Shown piece after piece: positions 8,479 through 17,625 of a DNA stretch of 64,000 nucleotides; the stretch's first letter is position 1, and every line of letters starts with the position of its first letter. The stretch covers positions 682,001 to 746,000 of the forward strand of contig NZ_PIQG01000001.1 in assembly GCF_003987435.1 (NCBI RefSeq), given 5' to 3'. The notes beneath the pieces were generated by a model that ran no database searches, had not been told where the DNA came from, and saw only the letters and a list, made by a program, of their open reading frames with translations. The position numbers were made by a program, and so were the translations under genes. Source of the DNA: Pseudidiomarina taiwanensis. GTDB taxonomy: Bacteria > Pseudomonadota > Gammaproteobacteria > Enterobacterales > Alteromonadaceae.

Positions 8479-9355
8479 GGGCTTCTTCCAGTTCGGGGTA
8501 TCGGAACTGATACCCCGCCTGCTGAATGCGTTCTGGCAGCACCAGCTGCCCCTTTAATAACATCTCTGAGAGTTCTCCTAGCATCAGTTTCAAGGCAAAT
8601 GCAGGGACTTTCATAAAATGCGATTTGCGCAATACTTTGGCCAAACAGGCACTGAATTCAGCTTGCGCCAGCGGGGTTGGTGCAGTGCCATTAAATACCC
8701 CCTGACAGGCCTCATGTTCAACTAGATAGCAGATGATACCGACAATATCGTCCAGGTGAATCCAAGAAAAACCTTGTTTCCCATCCCCTAGTGGTCCGCC
8801 CAAGCCGAGCAAATATGGAGGCAGCATTTTCGCTAGCGCGCCCCCCTCTGGAGCCAGCACGACGCCGGTTCGAATCACGCAAACACGGGTTTTCGGCTCA
8901 GCTAAAAAGGCTAATCGTTCCCACTCAGCACAAAGCTGATGTGCAAAGTCATCCGCCTCAATCGGCGTACTTTCAGTCACGGCTTGTTGGTCGCGCGGAC
9001 CATAGATGCCAATCGCTGAACCACTAATAAACACCGCAGGTGGATGACTGCAGGCAAGAATCTTTTCACTTAATTGGCGAGTGATATTCCAGCGACTCTG
9101 CTCTAGGCGCAATTTCTGCCGATCCGACCAACGCTTATCTGCAATCCCCTCACCCTGTAGGTTAATGACAGCATAAAACTCGCAGAGGTCGGTTAAGCTC
9201 TCAAGGTTCTCAATAAATTGAACATCAGCCCCAAGCAGTTTACGCGCGGCTTGTGGGTCGCGGGTAACGACCGTCACCTGATAGTCAGGTTTAAATTTTT
9301 TGACGAGTTCACGCCCTATCAAACCGGTTCCACCGGTGATCAGAATTTTTTTCAT
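8444..9355 (-). CDS. yfcH: TIGR01777/YfcH family NAD(P)-binding epimerase-like protein
   Basis: A 303-residue atypical short-chain dehydrogenase. It begins with a Rossmann motif Ile-Thr-Gly-Gly-Thr-Gly-Leu-Ile-Gly (residues 6-14) and contains Ala-Asp-Lys-Arg-Trp, Gly-Ser-Ala-Ile-Gly-Ile-Tyr-Gly and Trp-Ile-His-Leu-Asp-Asp, all shared with E. coli YfcH. The family has no firmly assigned substrate; it resembles sugar-nucleotide epimerases. The gene converges on trpA with a 35-base overlap. The start ATG is followed upstream by a 94-base divergent spacer to yciB. Confidence 0.9.
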   Translation of the reverse strand: MKKILITGGTGLIGRELVKKFKPDYQVTVVTRDPQAARKLLGADVQFIENLESLTDLCEFYAVINLQGEGIADKRWSDRQKLRLEQSRWNITRQLSEKILACSHPPAVFISGSAIGIYGPRDQQAVTESTPIEADDFAHQLCAEWERLAFLAEPKTRVCVIRTGVVLAPEGGALAKMLPPYLLGLGGPLGDGKQGFSWIHLDDIVGIICYLVEHEACQGVFNGTAPTPLAQAEFSACLAKVLRKSHFMKVPAFALKLMLGELSEMLLKGQLVLPERIQQAGYQFRYPELEEALKDCLLPPSST

Positions 9356-9449
9356 GACTGCCTCACTCTCTCCTGCTTGTGGCTAGTATAGCCTAAGCTT
9401 TTCTGGCACACTTCTCTAGCCCATCGCAGCACCAACATGAGGGTTTGTC

Positions 9450-10004
9450 ATGCTGTTTTTAATCGAATATGTACCACTTATTGCATTCTTTTTAGCTTAT
9501 ATCTGGGCTGACATATTCACTGCCACTGCAGTTCTGATGGCGGGCACCTTATTGCAGCTTGTTGCGCTAAGGCTCAGTAAAGAACCGATCACCACCCGTC
9601 ACTGGATTGTCTTTGTGATGGTGATGCTATTTGGGGTACTGACTCTAATATTACGCGACGAATGGTTTTTGAAGATCAAAGTCTCAGTAATTTATGCAGC
9701 GATTGCCCTGTTCTTATTGATTGGAACCTGGTGGGGTAAGCGCAGTCCGCTGCAGAGCTTACTGGGGGATGAAATCAAACTGCCGCATTTCGCATGGCTC
9801 CGCTTGACCTATGCCTGGGTGGTTTTTAGCCTTATCTTGGCCGCAATTAACCTCTACATCACGCTTTATTTAAGCCTAGATATTTGGGTTAACTTCAAAG
9901 TATGGGGGATTTTAGCGGCGACGCTTATCTTTTCCGTGGGCTCTGGTGCGTACATGTTCAAGTACCATACCGACACCGAGAATGACAAACCTGAGACCGA
10001 GTAA
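9450..10004 (+). CDS. yciB: Inner-membrane septation protein YciB
   Basis: A 184-residue polytopic membrane protein with about five hydrophobic segments, matching the YciB/IspZ (intracellular septation protein A) family; the N-terminal hydrophobic stretch with Pro-Leu-Ile-Ala-Phe-Phe and the central Gly-Lys-Arg-Ser-Pro-Leu-Gln are family-like. E. coli YciB is an inner-membrane protein linked to cell-envelope synthesis and division, and its gene also lies near the trp operon. A GAGGG site precedes the ATG. The acidic tail (residues about 172-184) is not distinctive. The hydrolase gene begins 11 bases downstream. Confidence 0.87.
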   Translation: MLFLIEYVPLIAFFLAYIWADIFTATAVLMAGTLLQLVALRLSKEPITTRHWIVFVMVMLFGVLTLILRDEWFLKIKVSVIYAAIALFLLIGTWWGKRSPLQSLLGDEIKLPHFAWLRLTYAWVVFSLILAAINLYITLYLSLDIWVNFKVWGILAATLIFSVGSGAYMFKYHTDTENDKPETE

Positions 10005-10015
10005 ATCCCGAGAGC

Positions 10016-10888
10016 ATGTATACTGAACACCAGATTCATAGCGCAGCCGAGCGCATTATCACCCTGCGCCATTACCATGGCAGCCGTGAGCGTGGCGAGA
10101 CTCCCAAAAAGACACTGATTTTGGGCCCTGCCCTTGGAGTTCCGCAACGTTTTTATCAAACCTTCTGTGGCTGGTTAGTCAGCGCCGGCTATCAAGTGGT
10201 CAGTTTTGATTATTATGGCATTGGTGACTCTCGCCATGGCTCCTTACGTCGACAAGACACCGGCGTGCTGCAATGGGGCGAACTTGATGCACAAGCGGTG
10301 ATCGATTGGACCGAGCGCCACTGTCAAAGCTCCAAGCTAGTTTGGTTTGCTCATAGCGTCAGTGGCCAATTGTTTGGCTTTATTCCGCGTACCGATGCAA
10401 TTGCCGAGGTAATTACCATTGCCACTGGCAGTGGCTACTGGCGCGAGAACACCCCGGCGCTAAAACCCAAAGCATGGGTATTATGGAATATCCTGGTGCC
10501 GGTTTTAGTCCCGCTGTTTGGCTATTTCCCCGGTCAACGCGTTGGAATTGTCGGAGATATCCCGAAAACAGCAATGTGGCAATGGCGCCGCTGGTGTTTG
10601 CACCAGGACTATATCTTAGGGGTTGAAGATGACCACATTCGCGCACGTTTTGCTGCAGTCAAACAACCGTTACAGTCGGTGCATATTGCTGATGATGAGA
10701 TGCTCACTGAGCGCAATGTTGCGCAAGTTCACGACTTTTATGTGAATGCTAAGCAGCAGCGGATGATCTACCACGCCCAGCAATTTGGGCTCGAACGCTT
10801 GGGCCATTTTGATATCTTTCGGCAAAGTAAAACGGGGAAGGTTTGGTCGCAACTCTACCTTCCCCTACTTGAGCAGCATCCGCTTTAA
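10016..10888 (+). CDS. Alpha/beta-fold hydrolase of unknown substrate
   Basis: A 290-residue soluble protein with the alpha/beta hydrolase pattern. An oxyanion-type Gly-Pro-Ala-Leu-Gly-Val-Pro lies near residue 40, a Phe-Asp-Tyr-Tyr-Gly-Ile-Gly-Asp-Ser strand-turn near 65, and a nucleophile elbow Ala-His-Ser-Val-Ser-Gly-Gln near 115 in which the usual first Gly is replaced by Ala. Gly-His-Phe-Asp near the C-terminus may hold the catalytic His. The substrate cannot be told from the sequence. It follows yciB by 11 bases and may be cotranscribed; its stop overlaps the convergent permease gene by 4 bases. Confidence 0.7.
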   Translation: MYTEHQIHSAAERIITLRHYHGSRERGETPKKTLILGPALGVPQRFYQTFCGWLVSAGYQVVSFDYYGIGDSRHGSLRRQDTGVLQWGELDAQAVIDWTERHCQSSKLVWFAHSVSGQLFGFIPRTDAIAEVITIATGSGYWRENTPALKPKAWVLWNILVPVLVPLFGYFPGQRVGIVGDIPKTAMWQWRRWCLHQDYILGVEDDHIRARFAAVKQPLQSVHIADDEMLTERNVAQVHDFYVNAKQQRMIYHAQQFGLERLGHFDIFRQSKTGKVWSQLYLPLLEQHPL

Positions 10889-13398
10889 GCAAGCCCTCGA
10901 ATCAACTGTGCCGTATTGCGGCGAATCAATTGTGCACAGGCGAGACGGCCCATCACACCGACCACAATCGCACCTGCTGCGGGGCCAAGCAGCCAGAAAC
11001 GCCAGTGAATCGAGGCACTCATGTCAAACACCTGGACTTGTAGGATATAGAGCGCGGCTTCCATCGCCAGAGTCGCGATCAGGCCGCTAATTGCTCCAAG
11101 AATGACAAACTCATAGGTTACACTGCGCGATAACAGGGCTGCAGGTGCGCCTAACGTTCTGAGAATAACCAGTTCTTTCTCGCGCTCCTCCATTGATGCT
11201 TGCACCTGTGCTAACAGCACCAAGATGCCAGCAATCAGCACCAACACCAAAACGAAGCCGATAGCCAGGCTGACCTGGCTTATCACTTCTCGCAATTGCA
11301 TCATGATGGCATCAAGGTCAATTAACGAGACTTGTGGATAGGGCCGGAACAACTCAAACAACTCGTTTTTACGCTCTGCTTCTAGGCGGAAGCTAGAGAT
11401 GTAAGTCGCTGGAAAATCCGCCAAGGTCTGCGAGTTAAAGATCATATAGAAGTTCGGTTGTAATGAGCCCCACTCGACTTCGCGAATACTGGTCACTGGT
11501 GTAGTAAATACGTTCCCACCAATATTAAACTCCAGCACATCGCCCACATTGAGCCGCATCCGCTCGGCGACCTCACTCTCAATCGAGACCTGCGGTCCAG
11601 TTTGTGCATCAAACCAAGCGCCTTCGATGACCGTGTTATTGGGTGGCAAGCTGTCACGCCAAGTCAGCGACAACTCACGTCCGAAGCCTTCACGACGTTC
11701 TTGGGTTTGCGCTTGCGCCGACTGATCATCTTCTTTGGTGACCTCATCAATCACCGGTACCCCATTCACCGCGGTCATACGACCCGGTACGATCGGATAA
11801 AGATCCGTCGAGACAATATCGCGTTCAGTAAAGTCTTGCTGTAACGAGTCGACATCGCCTGGCGCAATGTTAATCACGAAATAATTCGGCGCATCATCCG
11901 GCAGCTGTGCTTGCCAATCAGCTAATAAATCATCTCGCAATGCGAGCACCAACAGCAGCAGCATAATCGCCGTGGTGAAACTTAACATCTGCACTGAGTT
12001 GGCTTGGGCGCGCCGTTGTAGTCCGGCCATCGCCAACCGCCATGCACTCCCTGCTTGCATCCCAGCCTGGCGACTGGCACGAATAAATAAGCGTCCTACC
12101 GTCAACAGCACCACGGCGGCAATCGCACCGCCAACAAATAATGCCAGCGACAGTAACCATTGCTGGGAATATAACAATAACAAGGCAAAAATGGTTCCAC
12201 CTGACGCCAACCAATGCAGCCAGCGCAGTGAGTCAGTGCCAGTTAATTGTCGGTTTAATACCCGCAACGGTGGGATCTGTACTAACCTCAACAATGGATA
12301 GAGGGTAAACATCACGGCGCTTACCAAGCCCGTGCCGCCCGCCAATACATAAGGTTGCCAGCCCGCTTGCGGCAGTGTCGTACCGAGGTATTCGGCAACA
12401 AAGTAAATCACTGCAGCTTGTAATAGCCAACCGAGTGCCATCCCCACGGCAATACTAAATAAGGTCAGTAGCAACAGGTGAGTCACGAACACTGCTTGGA
12501 TCTGCGGCTTGCTCGCCCCTAAGGTTTTGAAAATGGCGACTACATCGTAATTCCGTTGACAGTAGCGCTGCGCTGCGACCGCCACCGCCGTCGCTGCCAA
12601 TACCACCCCTAACAGGCTCGCCAACAACATGAAACGCTCAGCTCGGCGCAAGCTCCGCGCGAGCGGTGAGTCGCCATCCTCAACACTGCGCCAACTGTGC
12701 GTCGCATCACTCAGTTGCGGCAATAACCAATCCTGATAGCGTTGCAGATCATCACTTTCACCAGCGTACAAGATGTTGTAGCGCACGCGCGAACCCTGCT
12801 GAATAAGCCCGGTTTCAGCCAACTCTTGATAGCGAATCAGCACGTTCGGACTATCGGTAAAGACCGAAAAACCAACGTCAGGTTCATAGCTCAGTACTTG
12901 CGTGACCGTAAATTGCTTGTTACCGACCTCAATGGCATCCCCAAGTTGTAAATCGAGCTCTTGGAACAAAGCTGCCGCGACCCAAGCCTCGCCCGCGCCG
13001 GGCAGACCTTCAGCGATACGGTCTTGACCAAAGGGCTGCTCGGCAATGCGCAATTCCCCGCGCAAAGGATAGCCCTCTGACACGGCTTTTACATCGATAA
13101 GCGCCAACTGGTCCTGGGCAAACGCCATCGAGTTAAAGACCACCCGATGGGCATATTGTAGATTCTCTTGCTGCGCTTGTTGCAACCATTCGGTTGGCAC
13201 CTCGCGTCGTGACGAGAGCACGCGATCAGCCGCCAGAAATTCGGCACTGCGCGCGGTTAACCCAGCTTGCAAGCGCTCGGTGAACACACTTAAGCTCAAT
13301 ACTGCGGTGACCGACAGCACAATCGCTGCAGCCATAATGGTGAGTTCACCGCGTTTTAGCTCCTGCTTTAATAAGCGCCAAGAAATTCTACGCCACAT
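10885..13398 (-). CDS. ybbP: FtsX-like ABC transporter permease (YbbP type)
   Basis: An 837-residue permease with an N-terminal transmembrane helix, a periplasmic domain, a first FtsX-type membrane block (about 255-370), further helices around 400-490, a second periplasmic region, and a C-terminal FtsX block (about 710-830). This size and double-FtsX plan matches E. coli YbbP (804 residues). It begins inside the 3' end of the ATPase gene (11-base overlap), so the two form one exporter or mechanotransmission complex. The transported substrate is unknown. The neighbourhood tesA/ybbA-ybbP is the same in E. coli. Confidence 0.88.
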   Translation of the reverse strand: MWRRISWRLLKQELKRGELTIMAAAIVLSVTAVLSLSVFTERLQAGLTARSAEFLAADRVLSSRREVPTEWLQQAQQENLQYAHRVVFNSMAFAQDQLALIDVKAVSEGYPLRGELRIAEQPFGQDRIAEGLPGAGEAWVAAALFQELDLQLGDAIEVGNKQFTVTQVLSYEPDVGFSVFTDSPNVLIRYQELAETGLIQQGSRVRYNILYAGESDDLQRYQDWLLPQLSDATHSWRSVEDGDSPLARSLRRAERFMLLASLLGVVLAATAVAVAAQRYCQRNYDVVAIFKTLGASKPQIQAVFVTHLLLLTLFSIAVGMALGWLLQAAVIYFVAEYLGTTLPQAGWQPYVLAGGTGLVSAVMFTLYPLLRLVQIPPLRVLNRQLTGTDSLRWLHWLASGGTIFALLLLYSQQWLLSLALFVGGAIAAVVLLTVGRLFIRASRQAGMQAGSAWRLAMAGLQRRAQANSVQMLSFTTAIMLLLLVLALRDDLLADWQAQLPDDAPNYFVINIAPGDVDSLQQDFTERDIVSTDLYPIVPGRMTAVNGVPVIDEVTKEDDQSAQAQTQERREGFGRELSLTWRDSLPPNNTVIEGAWFDAQTGPQVSIESEVAERMRLNVGDVLEFNIGGNVFTTPVTSIREVEWGSLQPNFYMIFNSQTLADFPATYISSFRLEAERKNELFELFRPYPQVSLIDLDAIMMQLREVISQVSLAIGFVLVLVLIAGILVLLAQVQASMEEREKELVILRTLGAPAALLSRSVTYEFVILGAISGLIATLAMEAALYILQVQVFDMSASIHWRFWLLGPAAGAIVVGVMGRLACAQLIRRNTAQLIRGLA

Positions 13399-14068
13399 CG
13401 CGTGTTTCCTCGGTCAATTGGCCACCATCCATGCGCAACACGCGCTGACAGCGCTGCGCCAGCTCGGCATCATGAGTCACCATAACTAACGTGGTTCCCG
13501 ATGCTTGATTCATCTCAAACAGTAAATCTTCAACTTTGTTCCCAGTCACTGAGTCAAGATTTCCGGTTGGCTCATCGGCGAACAAGATTTTTGGCGTTCC
13601 GACAAAAGCCCGAGCGATCGCAACCCGCTGCTGTTCTCCGCCTGACAACTGATTCGGGTAATGCTGGAGTCGTTCTGCCAAACCAACCTTAGCGAGTAAC
13701 TCGCGCGCTTGTTGCTCAGCATCTTTGCGCCCTGCCAATTCAGCTGGCAACATCACGTTTTCCAGCGCCGTTAAACTTGGAATAAGCAAAAACGATTGGA
13801 AGATAAAACCAACCTTATCAGCGCGAAGTTTCGCCCGCTGCTCTTCATCCAAATCGCTCAATTTAACGTTATCTATAATAACGTCGCCCGAACTGGCTAA
13901 ATCAAGGCCTGCGAGCAGGCTCAGTAAGGTCGATTTACCTGAACCTGAGGCGCCAACAATAGCGACGGTTTCGCCAGCTGCGATTTGCAAGTCAATCGGC
14001 TGAAGAATGTGTAGAATACCCTCAGAGGTATTCACTTGTTTCTGTAATTGAGTGGTTTGAATAAGCAT
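13388..14068 (-). CDS. ybbA: ABC transporter ATP-binding protein (YbbA/LolD type)
   Basis: A 226-residue ABC ATPase of the MacB/LolD class. It has Walker A Gly-Ala-Ser-Gly-Ser-Gly-Lys-Ser-Thr, a Q-loop Phe-Gln-Ser-Phe, signature Leu-Ser-Gly-Gly-Glu-Gln-Gln-Arg, Walker B [12 protein letters not shown], and an H-loop His-Asp. It pairs with the downstream FtsX-like permease. Its ATG is only two bases from the divergent tesA ATG, so its ribosome-binding site (AGGAAG) lies inside the tesA coding sequence. Confidence 0.92.
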   Translation of the reverse strand: MLIQTTQLQKQVNTSEGILHILQPIDLQIAAGETVAIVGASGSGKSTLLSLLAGLDLASSGDVIIDNVKLSDLDEEQRAKLRADKVGFIFQSFLLIPSLTALENVMLPAELAGRKDAEQQARELLAKVGLAERLQHYPNQLSGGEQQRVAIARAFVGTPKILFADEPTGNLDSVTGNKVEDLLFEMNQASGTTLVMVTHDAELAQRCQRVLRMDGGQLTEETRDVA

Positions 14069-14070
14069 TT

Positions 14071-14715
14071 ATGAAAAACTTCCTAGTCAAAAGTGTGCTC
14101 ACAGTAGCATGGATATGGGTTCTTATTGTAGGTATACGTCCAGTTGCCGCAAATGTCTCACTCGTCGTTCTCGGTGATAGCTTGAGTGCGGGTTACGGCA
14201 TGGCACAATCGGAATCTTGGGTCGGAGTTTTGCAGCAACGCTGGCAGCAATCCCACCCCGACATTACCCTTATCAACGCCAGTATTAGCGGTGATACGAC
14301 TCAAGGCGCACTGAACCGTTTAGCCGGGGTACTCGAGACCCATCAACCAGATTATGTTTTCGTCGAACTTGGCGGAAATGATGGCTTGCGCGGTTTCAAT
14401 CCTGCAACAATTCAAGCTAACTTGCTGGAAATAATCGATAAAGCGCAGGCAGCAGGTGCCCAAGTTGCGCTCAGTCAAATCCGTATCCCACCCAATTATG
14501 GTCCACGCTATAACGCCATGTTTGCTGAGCTATATCCAGCCACTGCAGCCCAAGCAGAGATCCCGTTACTGCCATTCTTTATGGAGCAAATCATTGTTGA
14601 TGAGAGCTTGATGCAAAACGATGGTATTCATCCAAATCGCGACGCACAGCCGCTGATTGCAGATATTATGGAACCGAAATTGCTAGCTTGGCTTGGTCGT
14701 TCTGAAGAAGAGTAA
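14071..14715 (+). CDS. tesA: Acyl-CoA thioesterase I / lysophospholipase L1 (GDSL esterase)
   Basis: A 214-residue SGNH/GDSL hydrolase with an N-terminal signal peptide (about residues 1-28), so it is periplasmic. Block I is Gly-Asp-Ser-Leu-Ser-Ala-Gly-Tyr-Gly, block III Gly-Gly-Asn-Asp-Gly-Leu-Arg-Gly, and block V Asp-Gly-Ile-His-Pro-Asn near the C-terminus, providing the Ser, Gly/Asn and Asp/His residues. E. coli TesA cleaves long acyl thioesters and lysophospholipids. It is divergent from ybbA with two bases between start codons and has no clear Shine-Dalgarno site; the promoter must lie within ybbA. Confidence 0.95.
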   Translation: MKNFLVKSVLTVAWIWVLIVGIRPVAANVSLVVLGDSLSAGYGMAQSESWVGVLQQRWQQSHPDITLINASISGDTTQGALNRLAGVLETHQPDYVFVELGGNDGLRGFNPATIQANLLEIIDKAQAAGAQVALSQIRIPPNYGPRYNAMFAELYPATAAQAEIPLLPFFMEQIIVDESLMQNDGIHPNRDAQPLIADIMEPKLLAWLGRSEEE

Positions 14716-14732
14716 ATACGAGCAAAGAAATG

Positions 14733-14808
14733 TGGCGTCCCCTAGGGGATTCGAACCCCTGTTACCGCCGTGAAAGGGCGGTGTCCTAGGCCTCTAGACG
14801 AAGGGGAC
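14733..14808 (-). tRNA. tRNA-Glu (TTC), copy 3 of the array
   Basis: A 76-base cloverleaf including an encoded CCA end; anticodon loop CTTTCAC gives anticodon TTC. It is identical to the two other copies upstream on this strand and nearly identical to E. coli tRNA-Glu. It is the last gene of the tRNA-Ala / 3x tRNA-Glu array. Confidence 0.97.
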
Positions 14809-14838
14809 CCCGGACATTTTGTGCAAGCGTATGCGAGT

Positions 14839-14914
14839 TGGCGTCCCCTAGGGGATTCGAACCCCTGTTACCGCCGTGAAAGGGCGGTGTCCTAGGCCTC
14901 TAGACGAAGGGGAC
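14839..14914 (-). tRNA. tRNA-Glu (TTC), copy 2 of the array
   Basis: A 76-base tRNA with encoded CCA, identical in sequence to its neighbours. The 30- and 32-base spacers between copies differ, so the array arose by duplication of the gene alone or the spacers have since diverged. Confidence 0.97.
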
Positions 14915-14946
14915 GCATATTGCATCGCTTACCGCAGTAGAAGAAG

Positions 14947-15022
14947 TGGCGTCCCCTAGGGGATTCGAACCCCTGTTACCGCCGTGAAAGGGCGGTGTCC
15001 TAGGCCTCTAGACGAAGGGGAC
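14947..15022 (-). tRNA. tRNA-Glu (TTC), copy 1 of the array
   Basis: A 76-base tRNA with encoded CCA and anticodon TTC. It is 57 bases after the tRNA-Ala gene in the direction of transcription and is presumably processed from the same precursor. Confidence 0.97.
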
Positions 15023-15079
15023 GCAATCTTCTATTACGTAACTGTCAGGTTTTCACCGTACTGCACTGTTGCATCGAAT

Positions 15080-15155
<76 letters not shown>

Positions 15156-15197
15156 ACACTTGTGAAGCACACTGTCAGTACCCTGATAGCGGGGCGA

Positions 15198-15227
15198 ATT
15201 CTATGGTAACTCAGTGACAGTCGTCAA
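15198..15227 (-). promoter_or_regulatory. Promoter of the tRNA-Ala/tRNA-Glu array
   Basis: On the minus strand TTGACG (15227-15222) and TAGAAT (15203-15198) are spaced by 18 bases and followed by a GC-rich discriminator, TCGCCCCGC, typical of stringently controlled stable-RNA promoters. It lies 43 bases upstream of tRNA-Ala. Confidence 0.7.
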
Positions 15228-15309
15228 CCTTTTTTTGGCGAAACCCGCTTGTTTGCTCCATTTTTATACAAGCTGTTTAAAGCCTCACCAATTTTACTCC
15301 GGCCAGCGC

Positions 15310-16725
15310 TTATCCTTGCGCGTTAGCTTCCCGCTCAGCGATGAAGTCTAATGCCATTTGAATCCGCGCCAGCGCTTTGGCTTGCGGAATTTGCGCCAAG
15401 GTCAGATCCAGTGAAGGCGAGTTGCCGCCGCCGGTTACCGCCACCCGCAAAGGCATCCCTACTTTACCCATGCCCACCTCTAATTGCTCGGCGGTAGCGT
15501 GAATCACGGCTTGGATTGCATCAGCTTGCCATGTTTCCAACGCTGCTAAACGCTGCTGCACAACTTCAAGCGGCTCACGGGCGACTCCACGCAAATGTTT
15601 CTTCGCAGCGCCCGCTTCAAAGTCAGTAAAGTCTTCATAGAAATAGCGACTCACTTCGACCATTTCTTTCAGCGTTTTCACTCGGTCTGCTTGTAACTCA
15701 ATTAAAGTCTCAAGCGCTGGACCATTGGCAGGATCGAGTCCCTGCTCGGCAAAATGCCATTGCAGGTGCTCAGCCACTTCACTCGCTGGCAAGTTTTTCA
15801 TGTAATGCTGATTCAACCAATTTAACTTCTCAGTATTAAACGCTGAGGCAGCTTTATTCACGTCATCAAGCTTGAATAAGGCAATCATCTCGTCGACTGA
15901 GAAAATCTCCTGATCACCATGCGACCAACCAAGACGGACTAGATAGTTCAGCACGGCTTGCGGTAAGTAACCGTCATCACGGTATTGCATCACACTCACG
16001 GCACCGTGGCGCTTCGAGAGCTTTTTGCCATCATCGCCAAGGATCATCGAAACATGGGCATATTCGGGCACCGGTGCACCTAAGGCTTGGAAAATATTAA
16101 TCTGGCGTGGGGTGTTGTTGATATGGTCTTCACCACGGATCACATGGGTAATATTCATTTCCCAATCATCAATCACCACACAAAAATTATACGTCGGCGT
16201 GCCGTCGCTGCGAGCGATGATCAGATCGTCCAATTCAGTGTTAGCGAATTCAATCGGTCCACGGATATGGTCATCAAAGCGCACCACTCCGGTTTGCGGG
16301 TTGCGAAAACGGATGACGTAACTGTCACCTTTAGCATCTGGATTATCGCGACAATGACCATCGTAGCGAGGCTTTTCCCCACGGGCCATCTGCTCTTCGC
16401 GCATCTTTTCCAAACGCTCCTGCGAGCAATAACACTTATACGCTTTGTCTTCAGCGAGTAATTGGTCAATATAGGCCTGATAGCGATCAAACCGTTGAGT
16501 TTGATAGAACGGCCCTTGATCCCAATTCAAACCGAGCCACTGCATCCCCTCAAGAATGGCGTCAATCGCAGGCTGTGTTGAGCGTTCACGGTCGGTATCT
16601 TCTATCCGCAATACAAATTCACCGCCACTGGCTTTGGCTACTAACCAAGAATAAAGCGCTGTGCGCGCACCACCAACATGAAGATAGCCCGTTGGGCTTG
16701 GGGCAAATCGAGTGACCACAGACAT
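15310..16725 (-). CDS. gltX: Glutamyl-tRNA synthetase
   Basis: A 471-residue class I aminoacyl-tRNA synthetase that charges tRNA-Glu. It has the HIGH-type motif [11 protein letters not shown] (about residues 9-19), zinc-type cysteines around Cys-Tyr-Cys-Ser (about 98-101) with Cys-Arg further on, and the KMSKS-type Lys-Lys-Leu-Ser-Lys-Arg-His-Gly near 236. Length equals that of E. coli GltX (471). It sits beside three tRNA-Glu genes on the same strand, so enzyme and substrate tRNA are neighbours, though the array has its own promoter. Confidence 0.97.
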   Translation of the reverse strand: MSVVTRFAPSPTGYLHVGGARTALYSWLVAKASGGEFVLRIEDTDRERSTQPAIDAILEGMQWLGLNWDQGPFYQTQRFDRYQAYIDQLLAEDKAYKCYCSQERLEKMREEQMARGEKPRYDGHCRDNPDAKGDSYVIRFRNPQTGVVRFDDHIRGPIEFANTELDDLIIARSDGTPTYNFCVVIDDWEMNITHVIRGEDHINNTPRQINIFQALGAPVPEYAHVSMILGDDGKKLSKRHGAVSVMQYRDDGYLPQAVLNYLVRLGWSHGDQEIFSVDEMIALFKLDDVNKAASAFNTEKLNWLNQHYMKNLPASEVAEHLQWHFAEQGLDPANGPALETLIELQADRVKTLKEMVEVSRYFYEDFTDFEAGAAKKHLRGVAREPLEVVQQRLAALETWQADAIQAVIHATAEQLEVGMGKVGMPLRVAVTGGGNSPSLDLTLAQIPQAKALARIQMALDFIAEREANAQG

Positions 16726-16881
16726 AAGGTATGCATACTCCGCATCAATAATTCACAATAAGGGCATTAGTTTATCAAGTTCGAAGGCACACCGCATCAG
16801 CTGCGCTAATGTTTCTTGTGATTCCACCCTGCAGCACTTGGTGAAAAAGACAGCAATCGCATCAAACCTGAATAATTTCTA

Positions 16882-16909
16882 TTGACAGCCCCTCACAGCA
16901 CCCTATAAT
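16882..16909 (+). promoter_or_regulatory. Consensus promoter of the tRNA-Val pair
   Basis: A perfect TTGACA (16882-16887) and perfect TATAAT (16904-16909) are spaced by 16 bases, followed by a GC-rich discriminator (ACCGCCCCGC) and the first tRNA-Val 24 bases after the -10. This is a strong stable-RNA promoter. Confidence 0.9.
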
Positions 16910-16933
16910 ACCGCCCCGCAAAGCAGAGAAAAC

Positions 16934-17009
16934 GGATGGTTAGCTCAGCTGGGAGAGCACCGCCCTTACAAGGCGGGGGTCACTGGTTCGAACCCAGTAC
17001 CATCCACCA
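16934..17009 (+). tRNA. tRNA-Val (TAC), copy 1
   Basis: A 76-base cloverleaf with encoded CCA; anticodon loop CTTACAA gives anticodon TAC. Acceptor arms GGATGGT/ACCATCC pair perfectly. Confidence 0.97.
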
Positions 17010-17034
17010 TCTCGCTTTGTCATTTCCCCAGTGT

Positions 17035-17110
17035 GGATGGTTAGCTCAGCTGGGAGAGCACCGCCCTTACAAGGCGGGGGTCACTGGTTCGAACCCAGTA
17101 CCATCCACCA
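17035..17110 (+). tRNA. tRNA-Val (TAC), copy 2
   Basis: A 76-base tRNA identical to the copy 25 bases upstream and presumably transcribed with it. No obvious hairpin terminator follows before the convergent membrane-protein gene, which ends 13 bases downstream. Confidence 0.97.
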
Positions 17111-17123
17111 ATTTCTCTGCTGT

Positions 17124-17621
17124 TTAATTTCCGTTTTGATTGTTTTCAGATTGCTGACAAAGCAAGACCCAATAGCGTTTTAAATGGCGCGAATGCAATA
17201 ACAGCCAAACACTGCAACACCAAGCAAATATTAGCCCTGCTTTAATCATCGAAAAACTCGGCCAATGGCTACTCACAATACTCAATAACAGCCACCCATC
17301 GAGAATAAGTGCAGTCCATAATAGTAAGGGCGCCGCCCGCGGTGCGCGTAACCACCAGCCAGCTAATTCTGCTTTGGATTGCAAGCGCAATGACCAAGCC
17401 CAAACGATTAAAGCAGGCAGACCGACAACCAAGGTCAGCGCGAATTGCTCAGTGCTCGCATAGAAAAACTGCAACAAACGACTGCGATCCTGGCTAAACG
17501 TGAGCGACACAATCCAAGCCAGATAACCGCGTAATAAAAACACTAGAATAAAGCTCAAGCTCTTTGGCGTTTTTACTTTGCCGTCAGTTGTAAGATAGCG
17601 CTCATCGCCCTGCTCTAGCAT
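17124..17621 (-). CDS. Small membrane protein, probably DUF2919 family
   Basis: A 165-residue protein with four hydrophobic stretches (about residues 21-42, 58-77, 91-112 and 123-142), a soluble N-terminus containing Asp-Gly-Lys-Val-Lys-Thr-Pro, and a basic C-terminus. The N-terminal Asp-x-x-Gly-x-x-Lys-x-Pro followed by a Leu-Arg-Gly-Tyr-Leu helix recalls the DUF2919 (YfeZ-like) family. No function is known for it. It lies immediately after uvrB on the same strand with a 4-base gap and is probably cotranscribed. Confidence 0.6.
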   Translation of the reverse strand: MLEQGDERYLTTDGKVKTPKSLSFILVFLLRGYLAWIVSLTFSQDRSRLLQFFYASTEQFALTLVVGLPALIVWAWSLRLQSKAELAGWWLRAPRAAPLLLWTALILDGWLLLSIVSSHWPSFSMIKAGLIFAWCCSVWLLLHSRHLKRYWVLLCQQSENNQNGN

Positions 17622-17625
17622 CAGC

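Noticed and set aside
12742-12951. Various short plus-strand frames inside the YbbP permease and other large genes
   Set aside because: They are shadows of long, motif-bearing genes on the other strand.
16936-17127. Plus-strand 63-residue open frame over the tRNA-Val pair
   Set aside because: It lies inside the two tRNA genes and repeats with them.
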